DNA of 19,155 nucleotides from positions 7,059 through 26,213 of the forward strand of contig DBDO01000194.1 in the NCBI GenBank assembly GCA_002293605.1, read 5' to 3'. A program made the position numbers and the translations under genes. The notes beneath the pieces were generated by a model, which ran no database searches, was not told the origin of the DNA, and was given only the letters and a program-made list of their open reading frames with translations. Source of the DNA: Desulfovibrionaceae bacterium UBA930. GTDB lineage: Bacteria > Desulfobacterota > Desulfovibrionia > Desulfovibrionales > Desulfovibrionaceae. Positions 1-7,952 of this stretch are shown here, piece by piece. Each line of letters opens with the position of its first letter. Positions within the stretch are counted from its first letter, which is position 1.

Positions 1-23
1 ATCTCAAAGTGAAATGCTATAGG
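1..23 (+). repeat. Dispersed intergenic repeat, copy A (partial, cut by window edge)
   Basis: The first bases match the conserved tail shared with three other intergenic sites (3655-3715, 6332-6390, 9745-9790): ATCTCAAAGTGAAA followed by TGCTATAG. This copy lacks one C relative to the others. The hairpin half of the element would lie to the left, outside the window. It sits about 11 nt beyond the selA stop codon, so it is in the 3' flank of selA. Confidence 0.7.
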
Positions 24-34
24 TGCGTGAGGAG

Positions 35-1495
35 TCAGGCGTGCAGGGCCTGCTCCAGGGCCTTGGCAAGCAGGGGATATTCGCTGCTGTCCAGGGTTCT
101 CGGGTCAAAGCAGAGTTCATTATCCTCAATTCTGGCCACCACGGGCGGAGTGCTTCGCAGGAGCGCGCTGCGCAGGCTGTCGGGGCTTTGGCCGCGCAGG
201 GCAAGGCATACAAGCCAGGTGGGCAGATCAAGCTCGGGAAAGGCCCCGCCGCCGGTGCGCGAAGCGCCCGGGCGCAGGGTGAGGGAGCAGTCGAAGGGGG
301 CCAGAGTTTTTTTGAGCAGCGCGGCAAGCTTGCGTGCCCGGGGGCGGATGGACTCCGCGCCTTCGCTGATCATGCGCAAGGCAGGAATGCGCCGCAGGGC
401 GAGAGCAGGGTCGCAATAGAGGCGTAAGGTGGCCTCCAAGGCCGCAAGGGTCAGTTTGTCGATACGTAAAGCCCTGTTCAGGGGGTTGCGCTTGATGCGC
501 TCGATATATTCCGCCTTGCCCGCGATGATGCCCGCCTGGGGACCGCCCAGAACTTTATCCCCGCTGAAGGTGACAACATCAACGCCCGCAGCGAGCACTT
601 GCGCGGCTGCGGGTTCGGCTGCCAGGGCGTGCAGACCGGCGGCTGCGAAATCAATAAGGGCACCGCTCCCCAGGTCTTCAATAAGCGGCAGCGTATGCCT
701 TTTGGCCAGGGCGCTCAATTCTTCACGGGCCGGAACGCTGGTAAAGCCTATGATTCGGAAATTGGAGCTATGGACCTTCATCAGCGCGGCGGTGCCTTCC
801 CTTATGGCTGCGGCGTAATCTTTAAGATGGGTGCGGTTGGTGGCCCCGACTTCCTTGAGTATGCAGCCGCTTTTTTCCATAACTTCGGGAATGCGAAAGG
901 AGCCCCCGATTTCTACCAGTTCTCCGCGCGAGACAACAACCTCGCGGCCTTTGCACAGGCTGTCGAGGGTCAGGAGCACGGCAGCGGCGTTGTTGTTGAC
1001 CGCAAGGGCCGCTTCAGCACCGGTAAGGCGGCGGATCAGATTCTCGACATGGCTGTAGCGGCTGCCGCGCGCGCCCGTGGCAAGATTGAATTCCAGGTTG
1101 GAGTATGCGCCCGCCGCCTCCGTGACGGCTTCAATCGCTTCCGGGGCGAGCGGACTGCGGCCCAGGTTGGTATGGATGACCACGCCTGTGGCGTTGATGA
1201 CGCGCCTGAAATGGGGGCGGCAGGCCTCTTCCACATACGCGGTGATGCGGGGCAGCAAAACGGGCAGGGCAAGTTCCTCTTTGTCGCGGACAGCGCCTGC
1301 GGCAATGGCGGCCCGGCACTGTTGAAGAAAGTCTTCCACGCTTTCCCGCACAAGGGGTCTTGGCAGGGCGGCGCAAAGCAGTGTCCCCCGCCCCCTGCCT
1401 TTTTTGTCCGGCGGCCCGTCAGCCGGGCCGATGAGGGCCTCCAGCACGGCGTTCATGGAGGGCAGGGCACGAAACAAAGAATGCTGCTCAGACAT
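35..1495 (-). CDS. selA: L-seryl-tRNA(Sec) selenium transferase SelA
   Basis: PLP-dependent cytoplasmic enzyme that converts Ser-tRNA(Sec) to selenocysteinyl-tRNA(Sec) using selenophosphate. The 486-residue product is slightly longer than the usual ~460, mostly through a lysine- and glycine-rich stretch near residues 23-40. Family signatures are INATGVVIHTNLGRSPL (about 100-116), the GSRYSHVE stretch (145-151), the NNNAAAVLL stretch (167-175) and the SGDKVLGGPQAG motif, in which K314 is the expected PLP-binding lysine. The ATG at 1495 follows an AAGGGA Shine-Dalgarno. It lies 27 nt behind the stop of the M99 peptidase gene, so the two are probably cotranscribed. No selB, selD or tRNA-Sec is visible here; selB may lie beyond the left edge. 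The gene implies that the organism makes selenoproteins. Confidence 0.97.
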   Translation of the reverse strand: MSEQHSLFRALPSMNAVLEALIGPADGPPDKKGRGRGTLLCAALPRPLVRESVEDFLQQCRAAIAAGAVRDKEELALPVLLPRITAYVEEACRPHFRRVINATGVVIHTNLGRSPLAPEAIEAVTEAAGAYSNLEFNLATGARGSRYSHVENLIRRLTGAEAALAVNNNAAAVLLTLDSLCKGREVVVSRGELVEIGGSFRIPEVMEKSGCILKEVGATNRTHLKDYAAAIREGTAALMKVHSSNFRIIGFTSVPAREELSALAKRHTLPLIEDLGSGALIDFAAAGLHALAAEPAAAQVLAAGVDVVTFSGDKVLGGPQAGIIAGKAEYIERIKRNPLNRALRIDKLTLAALEATLRLYCDPALALRRIPALRMISEGAESIRPRARKLAALLKKTLAPFDCSLTLRPGASRTGGGAFPELDLPTWLVCLALRGQSPDSLRSALLRSTPPVVARIEDNELCFDPRTLDSSEYPLLAKALEQALHA

Positions 1496-1522
1496 GAAAA
1501 ATCCCTTTTTAAAAATACGCTG

Positions 1523-3148
1523 TCAAAAGCCCAGTTCTGTTTCCGGCCCAGAAGTCGCAGTCAGGGGAACCGCATTGCCAGGGCCGGGGCCTTCTTTGCC
1601 AAAGCGTACCAGAATCATGCCTGCAAAGGCTTTTCCCTTGTAGAATTCCACCCGGTAGGTGACCCCGTCCTTATCCAGTGAATAGCGGGGCATGAAGTCA
1701 GCCTGCCTGATGGTCACGCCTGCTTCCGAGCCGTTTTTTTCTTTCTGCGCGCCTATGGCATTGACCCTGAAGCCGGGGCCGGGGCTGGCCAGAAAAGAAT
1801 CCTTAACCGTAACCATGCCGCCCATGGGAACGGTACGGGCTTTGCCGTCCAGCAGCATTTCCACACTGTTCAGGGAATCGTCAAAATCCATAAATTCCGG
1901 GTTCACTCTGGCAAGGGTTCTGTTTCCATAGGCGATGCGCCAGCTGCTTTGCTTTTTGTCCGGCACAAGGGTCAGCAAGGGCTTTGAACTGCGAATGTCC
2001 GGCGCGGCATTTTTTTTGAAGGGCAGCATATTGATGGTAGGACGGACATTATCAAGCTGAAGCATCCATTTATTGTCATAGGCGGCGACTTTGAGGTTGG
2101 AGTTGAGCGCCGCCAGTGCTCCGGCGGGGGTGAGATCGAAATCCCGTTCAAATTCCAGGCCCATTTGGCGCATAAAAGCCTCAATGACCGTGAGATGGTA
2201 ATAGGTCCGGTACTCGGTGGAAAATTCCTTGCTGGCCTCAATGCCAAAGGCGGGCTTACCGTTGCAGATAGCGAAATAGCTGAGGGTTTTGGCCATTTCG
2301 CTGTTGCCTTGGGCCGTCAGGGTATTATGGATGTGGTAGCGGTGCACGGGGTCTATGAGGGTTTGATTGACCTCGCTTTCTACCTTGCGGGCGGTTTCAT
2401 AGAGCTTGTTGAAGCGGGGGGCCTCAATCTGCTCCTGATCGATAATCACAGACTGTCCCCAGCGTTTGGGGTTGCGCAGGGCGTCTTCCCAGGTCGGGCG
2501 GTAAAAGCCGCTTCCGTCATGCAGGTTAAGCACCAGGGAAACCCGTTCATCACGCAGCACGGCCTTGATACGCATGATGATGTCATATTCGGGGTCGCTG
2601 GGGTCAAGGGCGGCGAACTTGCGGTTCATATCGCCGAAAAGACCCCGGCCGCGTTCAAGAATGCCCGCAAAATTAAGATCAGGAACAACCCATACCGAAC
2701 CCTTGCATATGCGGTAGTGGGAGGCGAGAAGCGCGGCAGCGGAAAAGCCGCCCGGCTCGTCCCCCTGTATGCCGCCAATGACCAAAAGGGTTGGTTCTCC
2801 CTGCCCCATTACATGCAGGGAAAAGGAAGACAGAGGGGGCTTGAAGGGCATTGGGGCCGCCGCAAAGGCCACAACCGTGCTTTGCCCGCTTGTGGGTGGC
2901 TCGGGCCTGCGCGCGGCCTTGTCGTGCCCTGCCCGCTCTACGGAATCGGAAAAAGAGGGGGCGGGGGGCGGGGGAAAAGCAGGTCTTTCGCCGGTATTGG
3001 CGGTCTTTTGCGCCATGCCGGGCGCAGCAGGGGGAGGCGAAGGCTCCGGCCCAGGGGAGTTGGAGTCCCGGAAAAGGCCGTACAAAGCTCCGCCGCACAG
3101 CAGCGCTGCCAAAAGGAGCGCTGCGTAAAGCTTTGTGGAGCGCGGCAT
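1523..3148 (-). CDS. M99-family (Csd4-like) peptidoglycan DL-carboxypeptidase, membrane-anchored or secreted
   Basis: Predicted zinc carboxypeptidase that trims peptidoglycan stem peptides (tripeptide to dipeptide) in the periplasm; Csd4 and Pgp1 of Helicobacter and Campylobacter use this activity to give helical shape. The 541-residue product has an N-terminal hydrophobic segment (about 7-25, signal anchor or signal peptide), then a Pro-rich linker to about residue 95, then the catalytic domain. The motif GGIQGDEPGG carries the atypical ligand Q128 plus E131, NLHDGSG carries H210, and GIEAS carries E304. The spacings Q to H (82) and Q to Glu (176) match those I recall for Csd4 Q46, H128 and E222. 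A beta-rich C-terminal part follows. The start at 3148 is preferred because AGGGAA lies 5 nt upstream; 3163 is an alternative. It is first in a probable operon with selA. Confidence 0.85.
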   Translation of the reverse strand: MPRSTKLYAALLLAALLCGGALYGLFRDSNSPGPEPSPPPAAPGMAQKTANTGERPAFPPPPAPSFSDSVERAGHDKAARRPEPPTSGQSTVVAFAAAPMPFKPPLSSFSLHVMGQGEPTLLVIGGIQGDEPGGFSAAALLASHYRICKGSVWVVPDLNFAGILERGRGLFGDMNRKFAALDPSDPEYDIIMRIKAVLRDERVSLVLNLHDGSGFYRPTWEDALRNPKRWGQSVIIDQEQIEAPRFNKLYETARKVESEVNQTLIDPVHRYHIHNTLTAQGNSEMAKTLSYFAICNGKPAFGIEASKEFSTEYRTYYHLTVIEAFMRQMGLEFERDFDLTPAGALAALNSNLKVAAYDNKWMLQLDNVRPTINMLPFKKNAAPDIRSSKPLLTLVPDKKQSSWRIAYGNRTLARVNPEFMDFDDSLNSVEMLLDGKARTVPMGGMVTVKDSFLASPGPGFRVNAIGAQKEKNGSEAGVTIRQADFMPRYSLDKDGVTYRVEFYKGKAFAGMILVRFGKEGPGPGNAVPLTATSGPETELGF

Positions 3149-3627
3149 AGGTTCCCTGATCATAGCTTCATTGCCGGATGCAAAGCGTGAAAAGCGCAGG
3201 CCGTGCGGGCGCGGCGCATGGTTGTGAGAGGCGCAGATCAATGTACAAAGACTACGGCACTTTTCTCCGGAAGACAAGGGGCAGAGCATGCATCTTTGCT
3301 ATCCTGGCGGGGCGCGCGCTATCGGATCGCGCTCAGAGGTAGACAGCGAATATCTTCTTGACATCCTTCCTGCTTGGTAGTCTATATATGGAACATTCTT
3401 GTAAGTTCTGTCAGTGTCATGGCGTTTTTTACAGTGTAGACAAAGGCCGCTGAGAGCTGGCCTTTCCTCTAAGGGGTCCATCGTTTTTTCCGGGAAAAAT
3501 ATCTTCTGACGATACTGTTTGTGCGCCATCTTCCGTCATGCCCATGCTTACAATGCGACAGGGCGCAAAAGAACACATCAATATCGTTTTATAGCACATT
3601 TTGATAAAAAATGTATATTTATTCTGC

Positions 3628-3649
3628 AAGGATTTATGTATAAATCCTT
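3628..3649. promoter_or_regulatory. 22-bp palindrome, candidate operator or RNA hairpin
   Basis: The arms AAGGATTTAT and ATAAATCCTT are perfect reverse complements separated by GT. The site is about 110 nt upstream of the chemoreceptor start and directly before repeat copy B. No T-run follows, so it is not a standard terminator; an operator for a dimeric regulator is a reasonable inference. Confidence 0.4.
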
Positions 3650-3654
3650 GCCGC

Positions 3655-3715
3655 GAGATACTTGCGTGCGGGCTTTTGCCGCCGTTAAACATATCTTAAA
3701 GTGGAACTGCTATAG
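3655..3715 (+). repeat. Dispersed intergenic repeat, copy B
   Basis: Begins GAGATACTTG, continues through the hairpin-like GCGGGCTTTTGCCGCC, and ends with the tail ATCTTAAAGTGGAACTGC plus TATAG. It matches copies C and D with a few substitutions. It ends 42 nt before the chemoreceptor ATG, so it lies in that gene's promoter or 5' leader; its TATAGT end could itself serve as a -10 element, though no good -35 is spaced to it. Confidence 0.65.
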
Positions 3716-3757
3716 TGGACGCAGGCGGAGAAACGTAACAGAAGGAGAGGTCTGAAC

Positions 3758-6172
3758 ATGACTACAAGGCAGAAGATCATTGCAGGGTTCGGCATTCTGG
3801 TTTTGTTAGTGGGCCTCGTGGCTGGCATCGGCTACTTCAGCCTTTCCGGCGCAACAGACGGCTTTATGGAATACCGCCGTCTGGCCAGACTTAATGTGCG
3901 TTCCTCCGATCTGGTCGCTAATCAGCTTGGTGCCACAGCCGATATTCGCGGCTTTCGTATCAATGCCGATTCCGGGCTGATGGAAGCCGCGCGCGGCGAG
4001 ATCAAGGCGAATAGGGGAATTATCAAAGAATCTTTGGAGCTTACGGAAAAGCACACGACACGGGAGCGGTTGGAATCTATTGATAAAAATACCGGCGAGC
4101 AGTTGGCGGGCATTGACAGCCTGGAAAAGAGCGTTCTGGCCACCGTGCACGAGTATGAAAAGACAATGCAGCCTGCCATGCAGGCCTTGAGCGAAGACCT
4201 GGTGTCCCTGACCCTTTTTGCCGCCAGCATCGGCAACCATGAAGGGATTCGTCTGAACGCGGCCGCCCTGAACCACTTGGGGGCCGTGCGCGCTGTGTTC
4301 AGCCGCCTCGCCTACAGCCGTACACAGGAGAACGCGGATCGCGCGGGCGAGGTGCTGGAGGCCCTGAACAAGGACATAGAGGCGATTCGGGTAACGCTGG
4401 TTGCTGATGAAGGGCGCGTGCGATTTGCCGCAATTCAACAAAGCTTCGAACGGGTCAGGGCCTCGTCCGATGTCATGCGCGCCTCTGTCACAGAGAGCAT
4501 GCAGGCGGACGGACGGCTTGTGGCGGTGAACACCGGCACAAGGAACACTGTTACCGCTCTCAGTGCCGACGTGAACGAACAGATGACCGCGCAAGGCACG
4601 CGCACCATAGAAGGCAACAGCAGGGCCCAGCTTTTTATGATAGCCGTCTCTGTCGCGGGTATGCTCATCGGTATTTTTCTGGCCGTCTATATCATTTCAG
4701 GCCTGGTCCGCGCTCTGCAAAAAATGCGCGGCTTTGCCAGAGCCATTGCCGCAGGGGATTTCCAAAGCCAGATAGTGCATCGCGGCAAGGGTGAGATAGG
4801 CCAGACTGTAGGAGAATTGCGGCAGATTTCCTCAGTTTTGCAATCTATTTTCAGCGACTATCAGAAGCTGGAAAAGGAAGTTGAAGGCGGCAGGATGACC
4901 GCCAAGGGTGACCCCGCGGCATACAAGGGCGGTTTCGCCACCCTGATTGAAGGGACCAATGCCGTGCTTGCCCGTTTTCTGCTGGTTCTGGAGAATATTC
5001 CCTCCCCGGTGGTGGTGCTGGGGGACGACCTTAAGGCCAACTATCTGAACGCCGCAGGCAGGGCCGTGGCCGGGGAGGACTACAGGGGCAAAACCTGCAA
5101 AGAAATTATGGACCGCGAAGACTACGGCTCTTCGTCCGATGCCCTGCGAAAGGCTGTGGACACCCTGCGGCCCGCCTCTGCCGAGACCCGCGCCCATCCC
5201 CGTGGCGCGAATATGGACGTAAGCTATACGGCTATTCCCATGCTGGGCCATACGGGTAAACTGGCTGCCGTGCTCCAGTTGATTACGGATCTGAGTTCCA
5301 TCAAGGAAACGCAGCGGACCATACAGCGCGTGGCTGATCAGGCCGCCTCCATATCCACCCGGGTGGCTGCGGCTTCCGAAGAGCTCTCCGCCCAGGTGGA
5401 ACAGGTCTCACGCGGGGCGGAAATGCAGCGCGACCGTGTGGAAAGCACGGCCTCGGCCATGACGGAGATGAATTCCACCGTACTGGAGGTGGCCCGTAAC
5501 GCCGGACAGGCCTCGGAGCAGTCCGAGCTGACCAGAAGCAAGGCCACGGACGGGGCCAGCCTGGTGGACAAGGTAGTGCATTCCATCAATCTGGTGAATA
5601 AGGTGGCGGCCACGCTACAGAAAAATATGCAGGAACTGGGCGCTCAGGCCGAAAGCGTTGGCGGAGTGATGAACGTGATTTCTGATATCGCGGATCAAAC
5701 CAACCTGCTGGCCCTGAACGCGGCCATTGAAGCGGCCCGGGCAGGCGAGGCCGGGCGCGGCTTTGCCGTAGTGGCAGACGAGGTGCGCAAGCTTGCGGAA
5801 AAAACCATGTCCGCCACGCAGGAAGTGGGCTCGAACATCTCGGCCATCCAAAACTCCACGCGCGCCAATATCAATGAGGTGAACGAAGCGGCCAGGGCCG
5901 TCACCGAGGCCACCGAACTTGCCAACACCTCAGGCCAGGCCCTGTCCGAGATTGTCAACCTGGCTTCGGCCAACTCTTCTGTGGTCGCCTCCATCGCCAC
6001 CGCAGCGGAAGAGCAGAGCGCAAGCTCCGAAGAAATCAGCCGCGCCATTGAAGAGATCAACAAGATCGTTGGGGAAACCACCGAAGGCATGATCCAGTCC
6101 TCCGCCGCCGTGCAGAACCTGTCCCGTATGGCGCAGGAACTGAACGCCGTTATGGCGGAGTTGCAAAGATAG
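3758..6172 (+). CDS. Methyl-accepting chemotaxis protein with HAMP and PAS domains
   Basis: Inner-membrane chemoreceptor of 804 residues that would control CheA through CheW. TM1 is at about 8-28. A helical periplasmic ligand domain (about 30-288, four-helix-bundle type rather than clear Cache) follows, then TM2 (about 291-314) and HAMP (315-366). A cytoplasmic PAS-like segment at about 403-515 includes LENIPSPVVVLGDDL. The methyl-accepting domain spans about 525-800, with the near-invariant hairpin tip DQTNLLALNAAIEAARAGEA (646-665). The ATG at 3758 has a GAAGGAGAGG ribosome site. The protein ends ELQR, with no CheR/CheB-tethering pentapeptide. It is a lone transcription unit, with terminator hairpins directly downstream. 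The ligand is unknown. Confidence 0.95.
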   Translation: MTTRQKIIAGFGILVLLVGLVAGIGYFSLSGATDGFMEYRRLARLNVRSSDLVANQLGATADIRGFRINADSGLMEAARGEIKANRGIIKESLELTEKHTTRERLESIDKNTGEQLAGIDSLEKSVLATVHEYEKTMQPAMQALSEDLVSLTLFAASIGNHEGIRLNAAALNHLGAVRAVFSRLAYSRTQENADRAGEVLEALNKDIEAIRVTLVADEGRVRFAAIQQSFERVRASSDVMRASVTESMQADGRLVAVNTGTRNTVTALSADVNEQMTAQGTRTIEGNSRAQLFMIAVSVAGMLIGIFLAVYIISGLVRALQKMRGFARAIAAGDFQSQIVHRGKGEIGQTVGELRQISSVLQSIFSDYQKLEKEVEGGRMTAKGDPAAYKGGFATLIEGTNAVLARFLLVLENIPSPVVVLGDDLKANYLNAAGRAVAGEDYRGKTCKEIMDREDYGSSSDALRKAVDTLRPASAETRAHPRGANMDVSYTAIPMLGHTGKLAAVLQLITDLSSIKETQRTIQRVADQAASISTRVAAASEELSAQVEQVSRGAEMQRDRVESTASAMTEMNSTVLEVARNAGQASEQSELTRSKATDGASLVDKVVHSINLVNKVAATLQKNMQELGAQAESVGGVMNVISDIADQTNLLALNAAIEAARAGEAGRGFAVVADEVRKLAEKTMSATQEVGSNISAIQNSTRANINEVNEAARAVTEATELANTSGQALSEIVNLASANSSVVASIATAAEEQSASSEEISRAIEEINKIVGETTEGMIQSSAAVQNLSRMAQELNAVMAELQR

Positions 6173-6194
6173 AAGCTGTTTTCATGAAAAGCTG

Positions 6195-6217
6195 CTGGAG
6201 GGGCGCTGCCCCTCCAG
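6195..6217 (+). terminator. GC-rich hairpin after the chemoreceptor gene (second repeat family, module 1)
   Basis: CTGGAGGGGC and GCCCCTCCAG form a perfect 10-bp stem with a 3-nt loop, 23 nt after the chemoreceptor stop. No T-run follows directly. A closely related hairpin is found downstream of alaS at 13242-13264. Confidence 0.6.
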
Positions 6218-6251
6218 AACTTCCCGCCAGAGGCCCCTGAACCCCGCAAGT

Positions 6252-6287
6252 ATCGTAAAAAAAGGCGCTCTGCCTCTTTTTTACGAT
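6252..6287. terminator. Intrinsic terminator, potentially bidirectional (second repeat family, module 2)
   Basis: ATCGTAAAAAAAGGC pairs with GCCTCTTTTTTACGAT across a short loop, with one bulge. The A-tract and T-tract lie inside the stem, so it can terminate in both directions. It would end the chemoreceptor transcript and back up the terminator of the convergent MerR gene. Confidence 0.7.
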
Positions 6288-6331
6288 GGCAAGGCGCAAG
6301 AGAAAATTCGAAAGCCCCTCGCAGCAAACAG

Positions 6332-6390
6332 CTATAGCTGTTTCACTTTGAGATACTTGTAGGCGGGCAAAGCCCGCCTACAAGTATCTC
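6332..6390 (-). repeat. Dispersed intergenic repeat, copy C, with a perfect 19-bp hairpin
   Basis: GAGATACTTGTAGGCGGGC (6350-6368) pairs perfectly with its reverse complement at 6372-6390 over a 3-nt loop, and TAGTTTTTTC follows on the plus strand, so it can act as an intrinsic terminator. On the minus strand the hairpin is followed by the family tail TCAAAGTGAAAC, then AGCTATAG. It is the most complete of the four copies. Its right edge touches the stop codon of the MerR gene. A separate 12-bp palindrome, CAGCTATAGCTG, lies at 6329-6340. Confidence 0.75.
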
Positions 6391-7223
6391 TAGTTTTTTC
6401 TGGAAGAAGCACTTTTTTTACGCACGGGAATCAGCACTCGTATCAGATACCTTGTTTCATCAACGATGCAAAATTCATTTAATGGGTACTCTTCATAGAT
6501 ATTTCCACATATCTCAAGTTTATTTTCATCTATGTAATTAAGGCACCTTGTATATAAATAATCAGTTTTGCCATATCCTCCGCGTGCATAAGCAATGACA
6601 TAAAGTCCTGCCGGTCTTTTGTCGTGCCCCTGGGGGTTGTAAAAATAGTAGCGATCTGGTAAATGCCAATCACCTGATTTAATTCGCTCTTCTGAAAAAA
6701 AACCCCAGACCGGATAGTTTAAATCCAATTCAGGGTACTTGTCACTAATAGTTCGATAAAATTGCAAAAGTGCGTCATAATCATTTCTTCTCGCACTATA
6801 GTCATTGATATTTCCAAGTATTATCGCTTCAGCAGGGAGATGTTTCACGCGAATGGCGTTTTCATCTACTTGTAAGCATGAGCGGATCGTTTTTTGTACT
6901 GTAAGCAGAAGATCTCTCGATTCTATCCAGTTTTTTATTTGCCTGTCTATTTTAATTACTTGATCGTTAAGAAGATAATTTATATTTTCAGGTGTGCGTA
7001 AATTTTTCAATAATCTGATTTCATCAAGTGACATTCCAAGCTTTTGCAGTGTGCGAATCATGTTAATGAGCGAGAGTTGACCGCTTGTATAATATCTGTA
7101 TTTATTCTTTCCACGTGTATAAGGAGAAAGAATTCCAATGCGATCGTAGTGATGCAATGTCGCTGGAGTCGTTCTTGATAGCTTTGCAAAAGCATGAACG
7201 GAGAGTAGTCCTCTGTCTGGCAT
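6390..7223 (-). CDS. MerR-family regulator with GyrI-like effector-binding domain
   Basis: Predicted transcription activator of the BmrR type, 277 residues. The winged-helix MerR domain is at about 6-75 (SVHAFAKLSRTTPATLHHYD, then a YYTSGQL wing and LQKLGMSLDEIR). A dimerisation helix (about 80-115) and a GyrI/SOUL-like effector domain (about 123-270) follow, the fold that often binds amphipathic or cationic drugs. The ATG at 7223 follows AAAGGA at good spacing; longer open-frame starts upstream lack a ribosome site. The coding DNA is visibly more AT-rich than its neighbours, suggesting horizontal acquisition. It is transcribed away from the XRE gene, and its usual partner, an efflux pump, is not adjacent. 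The target is unknown. Confidence 0.85.
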   Translation of the reverse strand: MPDRGLLSVHAFAKLSRTTPATLHHYDRIGILSPYTRGKNKYRYYTSGQLSLINMIRTLQKLGMSLDEIRLLKNLRTPENINYLLNDQVIKIDRQIKNWIESRDLLLTVQKTIRSCLQVDENAIRVKHLPAEAIILGNINDYSARRNDYDALLQFYRTISDKYPELDLNYPVWGFFSEERIKSGDWHLPDRYYFYNPQGHDKRPAGLYVIAYARGGYGKTDYLYTRCLNYIDENKLEICGNIYEEYPLNEFCIVDETRYLIRVLIPVRKKSASSRKN

Positions 7224-7491
7224 AACGCATCCTTTTGAAAAAAAGGGTGGCAGATTCGTACACATGGTTTCAGTAAAAATTTCCGTGCAAGCAATGAAGC
7301 GTGTGCAGGGGCAAGGGAAAACAGCTCTCATTCTTGTCTGAACGGTCTTTACTCATAAGAAGAAAAAAATTCCGCTCCGCCTCTTCGGGTATTGACACTC
7401 ATGTAACATAATAGTTTATAGCAAATAAAGTACAACTAGGGTCCTTGTATACCTAAAAAGTAACTATTTGCAACTGTATTGGGTGGGCGTC
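7224..7491. promoter_or_regulatory. Divergent MerR/XRE control region with candidate promoter for the XRE gene
   Basis: The plus strand carries a consensus TTGACA at 7392-7397, followed by TATAGC at 7417-7422 (19-nt spacer) or the weaker TTTATA at 7415-7420 (17-nt spacer). A 19-nt spacer is typical of promoters activated by MerR proteins, so the neighbouring MerR regulator could act here. This is an inference; the dyad symmetry inside the spacer is weak. The segment is AT-rich, like the MerR gene. Confidence 0.4.
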
Positions 7492-7710
7492 ATGAAAGAA
7501 CGGCAAAGAAAGGCTTGGATTGACTTGAGGAAATTGCGGTTGGAGCGTGGTTGGCTGCAATGGAAGGCTGCGGAAAAATTGGGCGTCACGCGCGCCTATT
7601 TATCCGCCCTGGAAAACGGAAGACGCGGCATTTCCATGAACGTCATGGAAGCGGTGATTCGGGTCTTCGGTGTGAATTACGAGGATTTTTACAGCAACAC
7701 ACAGGAGTAA
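7492..7710 (+). CDS. Small XRE-family helix-turn-helix regulator
   Basis: A 72-residue protein that is essentially one Cro/C1-type HTH domain. RKLRLERGWLQWKAAEKLGV and TRAYLSALENGRRG match the five-helix XRE pattern, with the recognition helix at about TRAYLSALENG. The ATG at 7492 has GGTGGG about 4 nt upstream; a TTG at 7468 would add 8 residues and is less likely. No toxin gene is next to it, so there is no support for a toxin-antitoxin pair. It could be a single-domain repressor of its own promoter or of the lipid/radical SAM pair starting 240 nt downstream. Confidence 0.8.
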   Translation: MKERQRKAWIDLRKLRLERGWLQWKAAEKLGVTRAYLSALENGRRGISMNVMEAVIRVFGVNYEDFYSNTQE

Positions 7711-7952
7711 TTCCAAGTGCGGCGGCAGTGATTTTTTGCTGTTGCGTAATCAGATCAAAATATGCTTCAATACTGCCACGCGCGAGGCTACTCGCGGCGG
7801 GGAGCGGATACTGTACAGCAATTTCACTAGGGGAGATCGGCTTTGAGAGCCAAAAGAGCAGCACGGCGAGTGAAAAAAGACGCTGAAGGCGGCATTTTCT
7901 TCAGCGGCGGCAGGGCTTTTGCCAGGGTTTCGCGCCTTCAAGAGGGGCGGCG
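7711..7952. other. Intergenic region between the XRE gene and the acyltransferase gene
   Basis: About 240 nt with no supported gene. Minus-strand frames at 7643-7864 and 7750-7941 have protein-like runs but no usable start signal and no recognised family; a decayed gene remnant is possible. CTGTACAG, a short palindrome, is near 7810. No clear terminator is seen after the XRE stop, so readthrough into the acyltransferase gene is possible. Confidence 0.4.

Larger units (their letters stand above)
3149..3757. other. Long intergenic region between the divergent M99 and chemoreceptor genes
   Basis: About 600 nt with no convincing gene. Short open frames on the minus strand (3299-3529, 3429-3692) overlap one another, lack a well-spaced ribosome site and have no recognisable motif. 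The part from about 3360 to 3650 is more AT-rich than its surroundings. It holds a 22-bp palindrome (3628-3649) and a dispersed-repeat copy (3655-3715). It must contain the promoters for both flanking genes, but I could not place a convincing -35/-10 pair. Confidence 0.6.

Noticed and set aside
599..1681. Plus-strand open frame of 360 codons opposite selA
   Set aside because: Antisense shadow of selA, running into the M99 gene; Gly/Ala/Arg-rich composition with no domain.
3299..3692. Two overlapping small minus-strand open frames between the M99 and chemoreceptor genes
   Set aside because: They overlap each other in different frames, lack properly spaced ribosome sites and show no recognised motif. 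A small real gene cannot be fully excluded.
7492..7710. XRE gene as antitoxin of a toxin-antitoxin pair
   Set aside because: No small toxin-like gene is adjacent on either side; the nearest genes are a MerR regulator and an acyltransferase.
7805..7820. CTGTACAG as a LexA/SOS box
   Set aside because: The 8-bp palindrome is too short and lacks the spacing of known LexA sites; no DNA-damage gene follows it.
7643..7941. Minus-strand open frames between the XRE and acyltransferase genes
   Set aside because: Protein-like runs but poor starts, partial overlap with the XRE gene and no recognised family; at most a decayed remnant.
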